Positions 1 to 10,350 of a stretch of DNA of 54,756 nt are shown here, piece after piece. The position numbers were made by a program, and so were the translations under genes. The stretch's first letter is position 1. Each line of letters starts with the position of its first letter. The notes beneath the pieces are model-generated. The model was not told the origin of the DNA, searched no databases, and saw only the letters and a list, made by a program, of their open reading frames with translations. Origin of the DNA: Rubrivivax sp. (GTDB lineage: Bacteria > Pseudomonadota > Gammaproteobacteria > Burkholderiales > Burkholderiaceae_C). The stretch covers positions 1-54,756 of the forward strand of contig JAEUPF010000141.1 of NCBI GenBank assembly GCA_016790425.1. Reading direction: 5' to 3'.

Positions 1-1
1 C

Positions 2-2494
2 GCCGAGCAGCGTCGCCTGCGCGAGGAGGCCGAACGCGCCGCGCGCGAGCTGGCCGAGAAGGCCGCCGCCGAGGCGGCCGCTCGGGCGGCCGCCGAGGCC
101 GAGGCGGCGCAAGCGGCTGCCGCCAAGGCAGCGGCCGAGGCGGCTGCGGCCACCCCCGCCCCCAAGCCGGCCCGTGGCTCCAAGGCCGCCGCTGCGGCGG
201 CTGCGGCCGCCGCCGAGGCCGAGGCCGCCAAGAAGGCGGCCGAACCGCCCCCGACCCCGGCCCCGACCGAAGCGCCCAAGCCCACGCTGCGGGTGGTGAA
301 GGCCGCCGACAAGGCCGCCGAAGACCAGGCCAAGCAGGTCGATCTCGAGCGCCGCCGCAAGGCGGCCGAGGCCGAGGCCGCGGCCATCCGGGCGATGATG
401 AACGCGCCCAAGAAGACCCTGGTGGCCAAGAAGCCCGAGGAGGCCAAGCCCGAGGCGGCGAAGGAAGCGATCAAGGGCACGATCCACAAGCCCAAGACCG
501 CGGCCGGCGCGCCGGCGCCGGCCGGCGCCGCGGCCAAGCCCGGGGACAAGAAGCAGGTCAAGAGCGAGAAGCTCAGCTCGAGCTGGGCCGACGACGCGGC
601 CAAGAAGCGCGCGGCGCTGAAGACACGCGGTGACACCAGCGCCGGCCGTGCCGGCTGGCGCGCGCCGCGCGGCAGCGCCCGCCGCGGCGGCGACCGTGGC
701 GACGGCGCCAACGGCGGCTTCGCCGCACCGGCCGACATGCAGGTGCAGGAGGTGCACGTGCCCGAGACCATCTCGGTGGCCGACCTCGCGCACAAGATGA
801 GCGTCAAGGCCTCCGAGGTGATCAAGCAGCTGATGAAGCTCGGGCAGATGGTCACCATCAACCAGCAGCTCGACCAGGAGACGGCGATGATCCTCGTCGA
901 GGAGATGGGCCACAAGGCCATCACCGCCAAGCTCGACGACCCCGAGGCCTTCACCGAAGAGGAAACGGCGGCCCAGGACGCCGAGGCGCTGCCGCGGCCG
1001 CCGGTGGTCACCGTGATGGGCCACGTCGACCACGGCAAGACCTCGCTGCTGGACTACATCCGCCGCACCCGCGTGGCGGCCGGCGAAGCGGGCGGCATCA
1101 CGCAGCACATCGGCGCCTACCACGTCGACACGCCGCGCGGCACCGTCACCTTCCTCGACACCCCGGGCCACGAGGCCTTCACGGCGATGCGCGCGCGCGG
1201 GGCCAAGGCCACCGACATCGTCATCCTCGTCGTCGCCGCCGACGACGGCGTGATGCCGCAGACCAAGGAAGCCATCCACCACGCCAAGGCGGCCGAGGTG
1301 CCCATCGTCGTGGCGATGAACAAGATCGACAAGCCCGAAGCCAATGTCGAGCGCGTCAAGAGCGAGCTCGTCGCCGAAGGCGTGGTGCCCGAGGACTTCG
1401 GCGGCGACTCGCCGTTCGTCCCGGTCTCGGCCAAGACCGGCCAGGGCGTCGACGGGCTGCTGGAGCAGGTGCTGCTGCAAGCCGAAGTGCTGGAGCTGAA
1501 GGCGCCGGCAGAGGCGGCAGCCAAGGGCCTCGTCATCGAAGCGCGCCTGGACAAGGGCCGCGGCCCGGTGGCCACGGTGCTGGTGCAAAGCGGCACGCTG
1601 AAGAAGGGCGACGTGGTGCTCGCCGGCTCCAGCTACGGCCGCGTGCGCGCCATGCTCGACGAGGACAGCAACGCCACCGACAGCGCCGGCCCTTCGATGC
1701 CGGTGGAGATCCAGGGCCTGACCGAGGTGCCGGCCGCCGGCGACGAGTTCATGGTGCTGGCCGACGAGCGCCGCGCCCGCGAGATCGCCACCTTCCGCCA
1801 GGGCAAGTACCGCGACGTGAAGCTGGCGCGCCAGCAGGCGGCCAAGCTGGAGAACATGTTCGAGCAGATGGGCGAGGGCGCGCAGACGCTGTCGCTCATC
1901 ATCAAGGCCGACGTGCAGGGCTCGCAGGAAGCACTGGCGCAGAGCCTGCTCAAGCTCAGCACGCCCGAGGTCAAGGTGCAGATCGTGCACGCCGCCGTGG
2001 GCGGCATCAGCGAGAGCGACGTCAACCTGGCCATCGCCAGCAAGGCCGTGATCATCGGCTTCAACGTGCGCGCCGACGCCGGCGCGCGCAAGCTGGCCGA
2101 GGGCAACGGCGTCGACCTCAAGTACTACAACATCATCTACGACGCCGTCGACGAGATCAAGGCGGCGATGGGCGGCATGCTGGCGCCCGAGCAGCGCGAA
2201 GAGGTCATCGGCACGGCCGAGATCCGCAGCGTCTTCGTCGCCAGCAAGATCGGCACGGTGGCCGGCTGCATGGTCACCGCCGGCCTCGTGCACCGCAACG
2301 CCCGCTTCCGCCTGCTGCGCGACAACGTCGTCGTCTACACCGGCGAGCTCGACTCGCTCAAGCGCTTCAAGGACGACGTGCGCGAAGTCAAGGAAGGCTT
2401 CGAGTGCGGCATCAAGCTCAAGAACTTCAACGACATCAAGGAAGGCGACCAGCTCGAGTTCTTCGAAGTCAAGGAAGTCGCCAGAACCCTCTGA
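2..2494 (+). CDS. infB: Translation initiation factor IF-2 (5' end outside window)
   Basis: IF-2 is the GTPase that places initiator fMet-tRNA on the 30S subunit and promotes 50S joining in the cytoplasm. The frame is open from base 2, so the start lies upstream; about 830 residues are visible. The first 230 or so are the Ala/Glu/Lys-rich coiled N-terminal region. The conserved IF2_N segment ([20 protein letters not shown]) follows. The GTPase core has G1 GHVDHGKT near base 1019, DTPGHEAF near 1158 and NKID near 1320. The C-terminal domains end in the usual [13 protein letters not shown] later in-frame GTG at 293 is only an internal codon, because coding character continues upstream of it. 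It heads the infB-rbfA-truB-typA run and nusA would be expected just outside the window. Confidence 0.98.
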   Translation, partial: AEQRRLREEAERAARELAEKAAAEAAARAAAEAEAAQAAAAKAAAEAAAATPAPKPARGSKAAAAAAAAAAEAEAAKKAAEPPPTPAPTEAPKPTLRVVKAADKAAEDQAKQVDLERRRKAAEAEAAAIRAMMNAPKKTLVAKKPEEAKPEAAKEAIKGTIHKPKTAAGAPAPAGAAAKPGDKKQVKSEKLSSSWADDAAKKRAALKTRGDTSAGRAGWRAPRGSARRGGDRGDGANGGFAAPADMQVQEVHVPETISVADLAHKMSVKASEVIKQLMKLGQMVTINQQLDQETAMILVEEMGHKAITAKLDDPEAFTEEETAAQDAEALPRPPVVTVMGHVDHGKTSLLDYIRRTRVAAGEAGGITQHIGAYHVDTPRGTVTFLDTPGHEAFTAMRARGAKATDIVILVVAADDGVMPQTKEAIHHAKAAEVPIVVAMNKIDKPEANVERVKSELVAEGVVPEDFGGDSPFVPVSAKTGQGVDGLLEQVLLQAEVLELKAPAEAAAKGLVIEARLDKGRGPVATVLVQSGTLKKGDVVLAGSSYGRVRAMLDEDSNATDSAGPSMPVEIQGLTEVPAAGDEFMVLADERRAREIATFRQGKYRDVKLARQQAAKLENMFEQMGEGAQTLSLIIKADVQGSQEALAQSLLKLSTPEVKVQIVHAAVGGISESDVNLAIASKAVIIGFNVRADAGARKLAEGNGVDLKYYNIIYDAVDEIKAAMGGMLAPEQREEVIGTAEIRSVFVASKIGTVAGCMVTAGLVHRNARFRLLRDNVVVYTGELDSLKRFKDDVREVKEGFECGIKLKNFNDIKEGDQLEFFEVKEVARTL

Positions 2495-2518
2495 CGGTTC
2501 CTCGCACGATCCACGTGA

Positions 2519-2549
2519 GGCCCCGTCAAACGACGGGGCCTTCGTGTTT
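2519..2549 (+). terminator. Rho-independent-type terminator after infB
   Basis: A perfect 9-bp stem (GGCCCCGTC / GACGGGGCC) closes a 4-nt loop and is followed by the T-rich run TTCGTGTTT. It starts 25 bases after the infB stop and ends just before rbfA. It may stop or attenuate transcription between the two genes, or act as a processing hairpin within the operon. The structure is seen directly; its strength is inferred. Confidence 0.75.
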
Positions 2550-2562
2550 GATGGGGCCTGCC

Positions 2563-2928
2563 ATGCGCCACAAGAAACCCGCCGCCAACCGCAGCCACCG
2601 CGTCGCCGACCAGATCCAGCGCGACGTGTCCGAGCTGCTGCGCGAGCTGAAGGACCCGCGCGTCGGCCTGGTGACGATCAACGCCGTCGAGGTGTCGCCC
2701 GACTATGCGCACGCCAAGGTCTTCTTCTCGGTGCTGATGGGCGAGCCGCAGGAGACCGAGCAGGCCCTGAACGAGGCCGCCGGCTTCCTGCGCAATGGCC
2801 TGTTCAAGCGGCTGGCGATCCACACCGTGCCGACGCTGCACTTCCAGTTCGACCGCACCACCGAGCGCGCGGCTGACCTCTCGGCGCTGATCGCCAAGGC
2901 CAACGCCACGCGGGCGAAGGACGAATGA
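2563..2928 (+). CDS. rbfA: 30S ribosome-binding factor A
   Basis: RbfA binds the 30S subunit during late maturation of the 16S rRNA 5' end and is needed for cold adaptation. The 121-residue product shows the family hallmarks: an N-terminal [17 protein letters not shown] helix, then DPRVG, then [17 protein letters not shown] and a closing [19 protein letters not shown]. The ATG at 2563 is chosen because MRHKK followed by the conserved helix is the normal N-terminus. An in-frame ATG at 2551 would add four residues but lies directly on the tail of the preceding terminator. The stop overlaps the truB start as ATGA, so the two are probably translationally coupled. Confidence 0.95.
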   Translation: MRHKKPAANRSHRVADQIQRDVSELLRELKDPRVGLVTINAVEVSPDYAHAKVFFSVLMGEPQETEQALNEAAGFLRNGLFKRLAIHTVPTLHFQFDRTTERAADLSALIAKANATRAKDE

Positions 2929-3925
2929 AGGAGCCGGCCCTCTTGGCCCCCGTCTTGCCCTCTCTCTTGCCCCCTCCACCCGTCTCGCGCCCCCCGCGTT
3001 CGCCGCGCCGCGCCTTGCACGGCGTGCTGCTGGTGGACAAGCCGCTCGGCTGGACCAGCAACGACGCGCTGCAAAAGGCCAAGGGCCTGCTGCGCGCCGA
3101 GAAGGGCGGCCATACCGGAACGCTCGACCCGCTGGCCACCGGTCTCTTGCCGCTGTGCTTCGGCGCCGCGACCAAGTTCGCGCAGGTCAACCTGGAGGCC
3201 GACAAGCGCTACCGCGCCACGCTGCGCCTGGGCGAGCGCACCAGCACCGGCGACGGCGAAGGCGAGGTCATCGAGCGGCGCGAGGTGAAGGTCGACCTCG
3301 CGGCTGTCGAAGCGGCGCTGCAGCGCTTTCGCGGCCGCATCGAGCAGTTGCCGCCGATGCACAGCGCGCTCAAGCACCAAGGCAAGGCCTTGTACGAGTA
3401 CGCGCGCGCCGGTGTCGAGGTGGCTCGCGAACCGCGCGTGGTGTCGATCCACGAGATCGCCGCGGTCCGCTTCGAGCCGCCGCTGCTGGTGCTCGACGTC
3501 GCCTGCTCCAAGGGCACCTACGTGCGCACGCTGGCCGAGGACATCGGCGCGGCGCTGGGCTGCGGCGCCACGCTGGCCGCGCTGCGCCGCACCGGCAGCG
3601 GGCCGCTGCGGGTGGACGACGCCGTCACCATCGAGACCCTGGCCGCGCTTGCCGAAGAGCAACGCGCCGCGCTGCTGCGCCCGGCCGACTGCCTGCTCGC
3701 GCACTGGCCCGCGGTGCAGTTGCCCGGCGACGAGGCCGGCCGCTTCCTGACCGGGCTGCGCCGCCGTGTGGCCCAGGCCGACGCCGCGGCGGTGCGCGTC
3801 TACGGCACCGGCCCGCGCGCCTTTCTCGGCACCGCCCATGTCACTGCCGGCGAGCTGATCGCCGACCGCCTGCTCAGCCCTCTGGAGGTTGCCGCCGCGC
3901 AAGCGAGCGCGCCCGGCACGAACCC

Positions 3926-3929
<4 letters not shown>
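2925..3929 (+). CDS. truB: tRNA pseudouridine(55) synthase
   Basis: TruB converts U55 of the T-psi-C loop to pseudouridine in elongator tRNAs. The 334-residue protein has the catalytic loop [12 protein letters not shown] with the nucleophilic Asp at about residue 68. It also has the [17 protein letters not shown] opening, the [20 protein letters not shown] strand and the [15 protein letters not shown] motif. The first 30 or so residues are Pro-rich and not conserved, so the start at 2925 rests on the 4-base ATGA overlap with rbfA. The stop overlaps typA in the same way. Confidence 0.96.
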
Positions 3930-5782
<1,853 letters not shown>

Positions 5783-5807
5783 ACGCCGGCGCACCGTTGG
5801 GCGTGCC

Positions 5808-7202
5808 TCAGGGCAGCTTGTCGAGCTGCGCCCGCACCGCCTTGCGCTTGGCCGGATCGGCGATGGCGCCTTCGAGCGCGTCGAAGTAGACGGAGCGGCT
5901 GGGCGCCTTGGCCGCCGAACGGCGCGCCACCACCGGGGCGATCGGCCCCAGGTGCGCGGTGAGGATCTTCGCGCAGGCGGCGATCAGCGAGTCGGAGATG
6001 ATGCCCAGGCTCGTGCCGGTGAGGCCACCGAAGGCCGACACCGTGCCGCCCGGTCCCATGCCGCCCGAGGGGTTGGTCTTCATCGCCCGCGCGTCGGTGA
6101 GGAAGGCGGCGCGCGCCTGCGCGTTGGTGAGCTGCTCGGCCAGGTGCTCGTACAGCGTGGGCAGGTCGTGGCAAGCGCGGGCGCTGCGGCGCACCAGCAC
6201 CGCAGCCATCGGGCCCACGTGCTTGGCGAGCTTGGCCTCCACCTGCTGCAGCAAGGCCGGGTCCCAGTGCGCCGGCGGCAGCGCGCTCGACGTCTTCGAG
6301 GGCGACATCGGCACCACCTCGGTGGGCACGTCGGCGGGCGAGAAGAGCGATGCCTGCGAGACCTTCGGCGCCACCGGCCGCCCGAAGGCCAGCAGCAGCT
6401 CCTGCTTGAACGCCGCCGGGCTGGCGAAGCGGTTGCGGCGATCCTTCGCGAGCGCCTTGCCCACCACCTCGTCGAGATTGAGGTGGCGCGCGTAACCCGG
6501 CGTCAGCGTCGGCAGCACCGGCGGCTCGTGCACCACGCGGTACAGCAGCGACTCGGTGTTGCCGCTGAAAGGCGGCCGGCCGACCAGCAACTGGTACAGC
6601 AGCACGCCGGTGGCGTAGATGTCGACGCGCGAATCGATCGGCTCGCCGAGGAACTGCTCGGGCGCCATGTAGCCCGGGGTGCCGATGACGCTGCCGGCCA
6701 CCGTGAGGTCGTTGTGCTCGATGCGGGCGACGCCGAAGTCGGCCACCTTGACCTTGCCTTCGTGCGTGATCAGCACGTTGGCCGGCTTGATGTCGCGGTG
6801 CCACACGCCGTGCGAGTGCGAGTGGTCGAGCGCGTCGAGCAGCTGGGCGGCGATGCTCGCGACGTCATCGTCGGGGAACACCTTGCCCTTGGCGTTGTAG
6901 CGCGAGAGCGAACTGCCCTCGATGAACTCCATCGCGATGTAGCTGAGATCGCCTTCCTCGCCGAAGTCGTACACGGCGACGATGCCCGGGTGCGAAAGGC
7001 GACCGGCGGCCTGCGCCTCGACGCGGAAGCGCTGCTGCGCCGAGGCGCCGCTGCCGTCCGAGAGCGCGAGGTCGCGGCGGATGGTCTTCAGCGCCACCGT
7101 GCGCTGGATGCCGGGATCGAATCCCTTGTAGACGACACCCATCGCGCCCTCGCCGAGCACCGAGAGGATGCGGTACTTGCCGAGTTGCTGCGGGGTGCTC
7201 AT
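5808..7202 (-). CDS. Eukaryotic-like Ser/Thr protein kinase with two C-terminal repeats
   Basis: A 464-residue soluble protein kinase. The kinase domain (about 8-275) is complete: Gly loop GEGAMGVVYKG (17-27), ATP-binding Lys39 in VALKTI, catalytic HRDIKPANV (135-143), DFGVA (155-159) and APEQ (180-183). No membrane segment or PASTA domain is visible. After a Ser/Pro-rich linker come two similar stretches of about 55 residues (314-368 and 403-460). They share the pattern L-x(2-3)-HxGPxAxVxxRRSA, so they look like a duplicated helical domain, which I read as a target- or ligand-binding module. It lies 139 bases after the DUF3365 gene on the same strand. An FHA protein that could read phosphothreonine is encoded far away at 51.4-52.5 kb, but a link is only a guess. 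Confidence 0.93.
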   Translation of the reverse strand: MSTPQQLGKYRILSVLGEGAMGVVYKGFDPGIQRTVALKTIRRDLALSDGSGASAQQRFRVEAQAAGRLSHPGIVAVYDFGEEGDLSYIAMEFIEGSSLSRYNAKGKVFPDDDVASIAAQLLDALDHSHSHGVWHRDIKPANVLITHEGKVKVADFGVARIEHNDLTVAGSVIGTPGYMAPEQFLGEPIDSRVDIYATGVLLYQLLVGRPPFSGNTESLLYRVVHEPPVLPTLTPGYARHLNLDEVVGKALAKDRRNRFASPAAFKQELLLAFGRPVAPKVSQASLFSPADVPTEVVPMSPSKTSSALPPAHWDPALLQQVEAKLAKHVGPMAAVLVRRSARACHDLPTLYEHLAEQLTNAQARAAFLTDARAMKTNPSGGMGPGGTVSAFGGLTGTSLGIISDSLIAACAKILTAHLGPIAPVVARRSAAKAPSRSVYFDALEGAIADPAKRKAVRAQLDKLP

Positions 7203-7341
7203 GGGCGTCGGTGCCGGGTGCTACGCCCAGTGTCGCAGGGTGGATGCGCGCCGGCCAGCGCGGCACCGCGATGTCCACCGCAAGCGGGGGGATGAGGCGG
7301 CGCGGCGGTGGTCATCGCAGGAGGTCCCGCACGGGGCGCGG

Positions 7342-8211
7342 TCAGCTCTCGAGCATCTTCATCGCCTGCACGACACTGGCGCGCATGCGCGAGAACGACG
7401 CCGCGAGGATGCCGATCTCGTCCTTGCCGGAGGCGAACTCCGGCGCCTCCAGGTCGCCCTGGCTGACGCGGTCGGCCAGCGCCGCGAGCTTGAGCACCGG
7501 GCGCACGATCAAGAGCCAGATCATCAGGTTCAGCACGATGCCCAGCGCCACGAAGACGGCGATCTGCGCCCCCATGAAGACCTGGAACGAACGCTCGGCG
7601 CGCTTCATCGGCACCGACATCGGCACCGAGACCACCTGCGCGCCGATGACTTCGTTGAGCTGCCAGCCGAAGCCGTTGGCCGGACCGTACTTGTCGATCA
7701 GCGTGCGCGGCGCCGCCTCGACGCTGCTGTGGCATTCCAGGCAGGCCGGGTTGACGATGCGCAGCGGCCGGGCGATCCACAGGCTCTGGCCGTTGGGGGT
7801 GTCGCGCACGCCGTAGCTCTCGGGCAGCGCCACGTCGCCGCGGAACTGGTTCACCACGTCCACCTCCCAGCCGACCGCGCGGTCGCGCGGGTTGGTGGGG
7901 TTGAGCGTCGCTTCCTTGTAGGCGAAGTCGGGGTACTTGCTGCGCAGCGAGCCGAGCACCTCGGTGGCCGAGTAGCTGGGCACCGACTGCGGCAGGAACT
8001 CGTACTTGAGCTGCGTCTGCAGGAGCTTGGTGATCTGCCCGGCGGTGTAGGCGCGCACCGCCAGCGCCTTCTCCATCAGCAGGCGGGCGTTGTTGAGCAC
8101 CTCGTCCTTGGCGTTGTCTTGCAGCAGGTTGCGGGTGATGACGCTGCTGACGCCCAGCCCGAGCAGCATCACGGCGAGGAACAGCAGGTTGAACTTGACC
8201 AGCAGTTTCAT
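7342..8211 (-). CDS. DUF3365 (Tll0287-like) haem-binding protein with HAMP domain
   Basis: A 289-residue inner-membrane protein. Residues 7-25 form the first membrane helix. A periplasmic DUF3365 domain follows, carrying one c-type haem motif, CLECH (157-161), after IARPLRIVNPA. A second membrane helix spans about 213-237. A HAMP segment (236-285, RPVLKLAALADRVSQGDLE then DEIG) ends the protein with no kinase or methyl-accepting output domain. This looks like a haem or redox/gas sensor that must pass its signal to a partner. Its ATG overlaps the stop of the FecR-domain gene by ATGA, so the two are coupled. Confidence 0.9.
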   Translation of the reverse strand: MKLLVKFNLLFLAVMLLGLGVSSVITRNLLQDNAKDEVLNNARLLMEKALAVRAYTAGQITKLLQTQLKYEFLPQSVPSYSATEVLGSLRSKYPDFAYKEATLNPTNPRDRAVGWEVDVVNQFRGDVALPESYGVRDTPNGQSLWIARPLRIVNPACLECHSSVEAAPRTLIDKYGPANGFGWQLNEVIGAQVVSVPMSVPMKRAERSFQVFMGAQIAVFVALGIVLNLMIWLLIVRPVLKLAALADRVSQGDLEAPEFASGKDEIGILAASFSRMRASVVQAMKMLES

Positions 8212-9116
8212 CGGCTTCCTCCGGGGGACGGGCGGCGCGCGCGCTCGGGCGGGTGGACGATCGGCCCCCACTCCGGGTGCGCGGCCAGGTGGGACACGAC
8301 TTCGGCGCGGAAAGCGCCATCGCGTGCCAGCGGTGCGAAGCGCGCCGGCAGCGCCGCGCGCAAGGTCATCTCCGCGGTCAGCCAATCGGCCAGCTGCGCG
8401 TAGGTGGGGCCCGGCAGAGCGGTGCCCTCGACGCGGCGGTCGCGGAAGGCGCCGGCGCGCAGCGGAATGGGGTCGCGGAAGGCGCGCGGCACCGACAGCG
8501 CCCACGCCGGTGCGGGCCGCGCCGCCACGCTGCCGCGGCGTGCGCCTTCGCCGCCGAAGAACTCGCCGGCGTTGACGGCGATCGAGCCGCTGCCCAGACG
8601 CCTTTCGATGAGGTCGATGCGGCCGCTCTCGACGAACGCCTGGTGCTCGCGCTTGAGCTGCTGCACGACCACGGAGCCCTTGAACGGAAGCACCTCGATG
8701 GCCGGCGTCAGGATGCCGGCGGCTTCGCGCGGGCCGCGCGCCGTCCCCTTCAACCAGCCTTGCAGCAGGTAGACCTGCGGCGTGCGCTCGCCGCGCGGCG
8801 CGAAGCCCGGCGGCGCCAGCATCACGCGCGTGTCGGGGCCGAGGTCGTAGGTGCTCTGGTCGCTGCCTTCCAGGCGCACGATGCCGGTCTTGGCGCTCGT
8901 CTCGACGATCGCACCGGCTTCCAGCCGCAGCCCCGCTGCCGCGGTGACGCGGCGCAGGCCGTCGACGACCACCGCGTCGCCCTCGAGGACGGTGATCAAC
9001 CAGTCCTGCGCCTGCGCACACACCGGCCCGCCCAGCGCCGCACCGGCGAGCAGCAGCCATGCCCCGGCGCGGCGAACCGCTCGTCTCCTCGCTGACACAG
9101 CACCTTCGTTGTTCAT
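8208..9116 (-). CDS. Exported FecR-domain protein
   Basis: A 302-residue periplasmic protein. The N-terminus has a twin-Arg-rich start and a hydrophobic segment (WLLLAGAALGGPVC), with a likely signal peptidase site after AQA near residue 36. A FecR-type beta domain follows at about 38-100 (VLEGDAVVVDG, then LRLEAGAIVET, YDLGPDTRVML). The rest contains GWLKGTARGPR and VLPFKGSVVVQQL segments with no catalytic motif I recognise. No sigma factor or TonB receptor lies nearby, so it is not a classical FecIR pair. Coupling to the haem/HAMP gene suggests a periplasmic ligand or scaffold for that sensor. Confidence 0.8.
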   Translation of the reverse strand: MNNEGAVSARRRAVRRAGAWLLLAGAALGGPVCAQAQDWLITVLEGDAVVVDGLRRVTAAAGLRLEAGAIVETSAKTGIVRLEGSDQSTYDLGPDTRVMLAPPGFAPRGERTPQVYLLQGWLKGTARGPREAAGILTPAIEVLPFKGSVVVQQLKREHQAFVESGRIDLIERRLGSGSIAVNAGEFFGGEGARRGSVAARPAPAWALSVPRAFRDPIPLRAGAFRDRRVEGTALPGPTYAQLADWLTAEMTLRAALPARFAPLARDGAFRAEVVSHLAAHPEWGPIVHPPERARRPSPGGSR

Positions 9117-9303
9117 GTCCGGACCTGCGCTTCGGACACGCGAGCGCGAATGGGGCGCAATGGTAGCGACTTGTTGCACGCCCCGCCCTCGGTGGCACCC
9201 GCACCGGGCCGCGTGCGGTGGCGCCGCTACAGTCCGGGCTGCCGCAGCTGCTACTGCCGCCGCGCTGCACCTTCGCCCTTCTGCACCGCCGCCGTTCGCC
9301 CCG

Positions 9304-10272
9304 ATGATGTTGTCGCTCTCGCACCGCCAAGCCGTGCTCGCCATGGTTGCCGCCACGCTGATGTGGAGCATCGCCGGCGTCGTCACGCGCCAGCTCGGCG
9401 GCGGCGCCGGCAGCTTCGAGGTGACGTTCTGGCGCAGTGGCTTCAACGCCGTCGCGCTGGCCTTGCTGCTGGGCGCGTGGCGCGGCCCGCGCACCCTTTC
9501 GCGCGCACTGGCGCGTGCCGGAGCGGGGAAGGCGCGGGTGCTGTGGCTGTCGGCGCTGTGCTGGTGCGTGATGTACACCGCCTTCATGGTCGCCCTCACG
9601 CTCACGAGCGTGGCCAACGTGCTGGTGACGATGGCGCTGGCGCCTCTGTTCACCGCACTGCTGGCGCGGGCGCTGCTCGGCCACCGGCTGGCGCTGCGCA
9701 CGTGGCTGGCCATCGCCGGCGCCGGGCTGGGCATCGCCTGGATGTACGGCACGCAGTCCAGCACCGGCGACGCGCGGCACCTGCTCGGCACCGCCGTGGC
9801 GCTGGCGGTGCCGCTGGCCGCGGCGACGAACTGGACGCTGTTGCAGCACCAGCGGCGAAGCGCGGCGCACGCCGCCGCCGATGCCTCGACGGACCCTTCG
9901 ACCGACGCCTCGATGGACATGCTGGTGGCCGTGCTGCTGGGCGCTGTGCTGTCGGCGCTGCTGACGCTGCCGCTGGCATGGCCCCTGGACGCCTCGGTCA
10001 GCGACCTGGGCTGGCTGGCGCTCCTGGGCGTGGTGCAACTCGCCGTGCCGTGCCTGTTGGCGGTGGTGGCGGCACGCTCGCTCAGCGCGCCCGAGGCGTC
10101 GCTGCTGTCGCTGCTGGAGGTGCTGTTCGGCGTCGCCTGGGCCTGGCTCGGGGCCGGCGAGGCGCCTGCCCCCAGCGTCCTGGCCGGCGGCGCGCTGGTG
10201 CTGGCGGCGCTGGCCGGCAACGAGCTGCCCACGCTGCTGCGCCGGCGCGGCGGCCCGATGGCCAGCGCCTGA
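9304..10272 (+). CDS. DMT-superfamily (EamA) transporter
   Basis: A 322-residue integral membrane protein with about ten hydrophobic helices in two EamA halves. The first half opens MVAATLMWSIAGVVTRQL and FWRSGFNAVALALLLG. The second half includes LLGVVQLAVPCLLAVVAARSLSAPEASLLSLLEVLFGVAWAW in pieces typical of the family. The substrate cannot be read from sequence; metabolite or amino-acid export is common in the family. An Ala/Ser/Asp linker with repeated ASTDPSTDASMD lies between the halves. It is divergent from the FecR gene, with 187 bases between them that must hold both promoters. The next codon (9307) is an alternative ATG start. Confidence 0.88.
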   Translation: MMLSLSHRQAVLAMVAATLMWSIAGVVTRQLGGGAGSFEVTFWRSGFNAVALALLLGAWRGPRTLSRALARAGAGKARVLWLSALCWCVMYTAFMVALTLTSVANVLVTMALAPLFTALLARALLGHRLALRTWLAIAGAGLGIAWMYGTQSSTGDARHLLGTAVALAVPLAAATNWTLLQHQRRSAAHAAADASTDPSTDASMDMLVAVLLGAVLSALLTLPLAWPLDASVSDLGWLALLGVVQLAVPCLLAVVAARSLSAPEASLLSLLEVLFGVAWAWLGAGEAPAPSVLAGGALVLAALAGNELPTLLRRRGGPMASA

Positions 10273-10350
10273 AGCGGCCGCTGAACGCCGCCAGGAGCGG
10301 GCGACCGGCCAAGCGCAGACAACGGAGAACCCGAGGAGGAGACCAAGGCG

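Noticed and set aside
2551-2563. Upstream ATG for rbfA
   Set aside because: It is in frame but immediately follows the terminator tail and adds four unconserved residues; 2563 fits the family start better.
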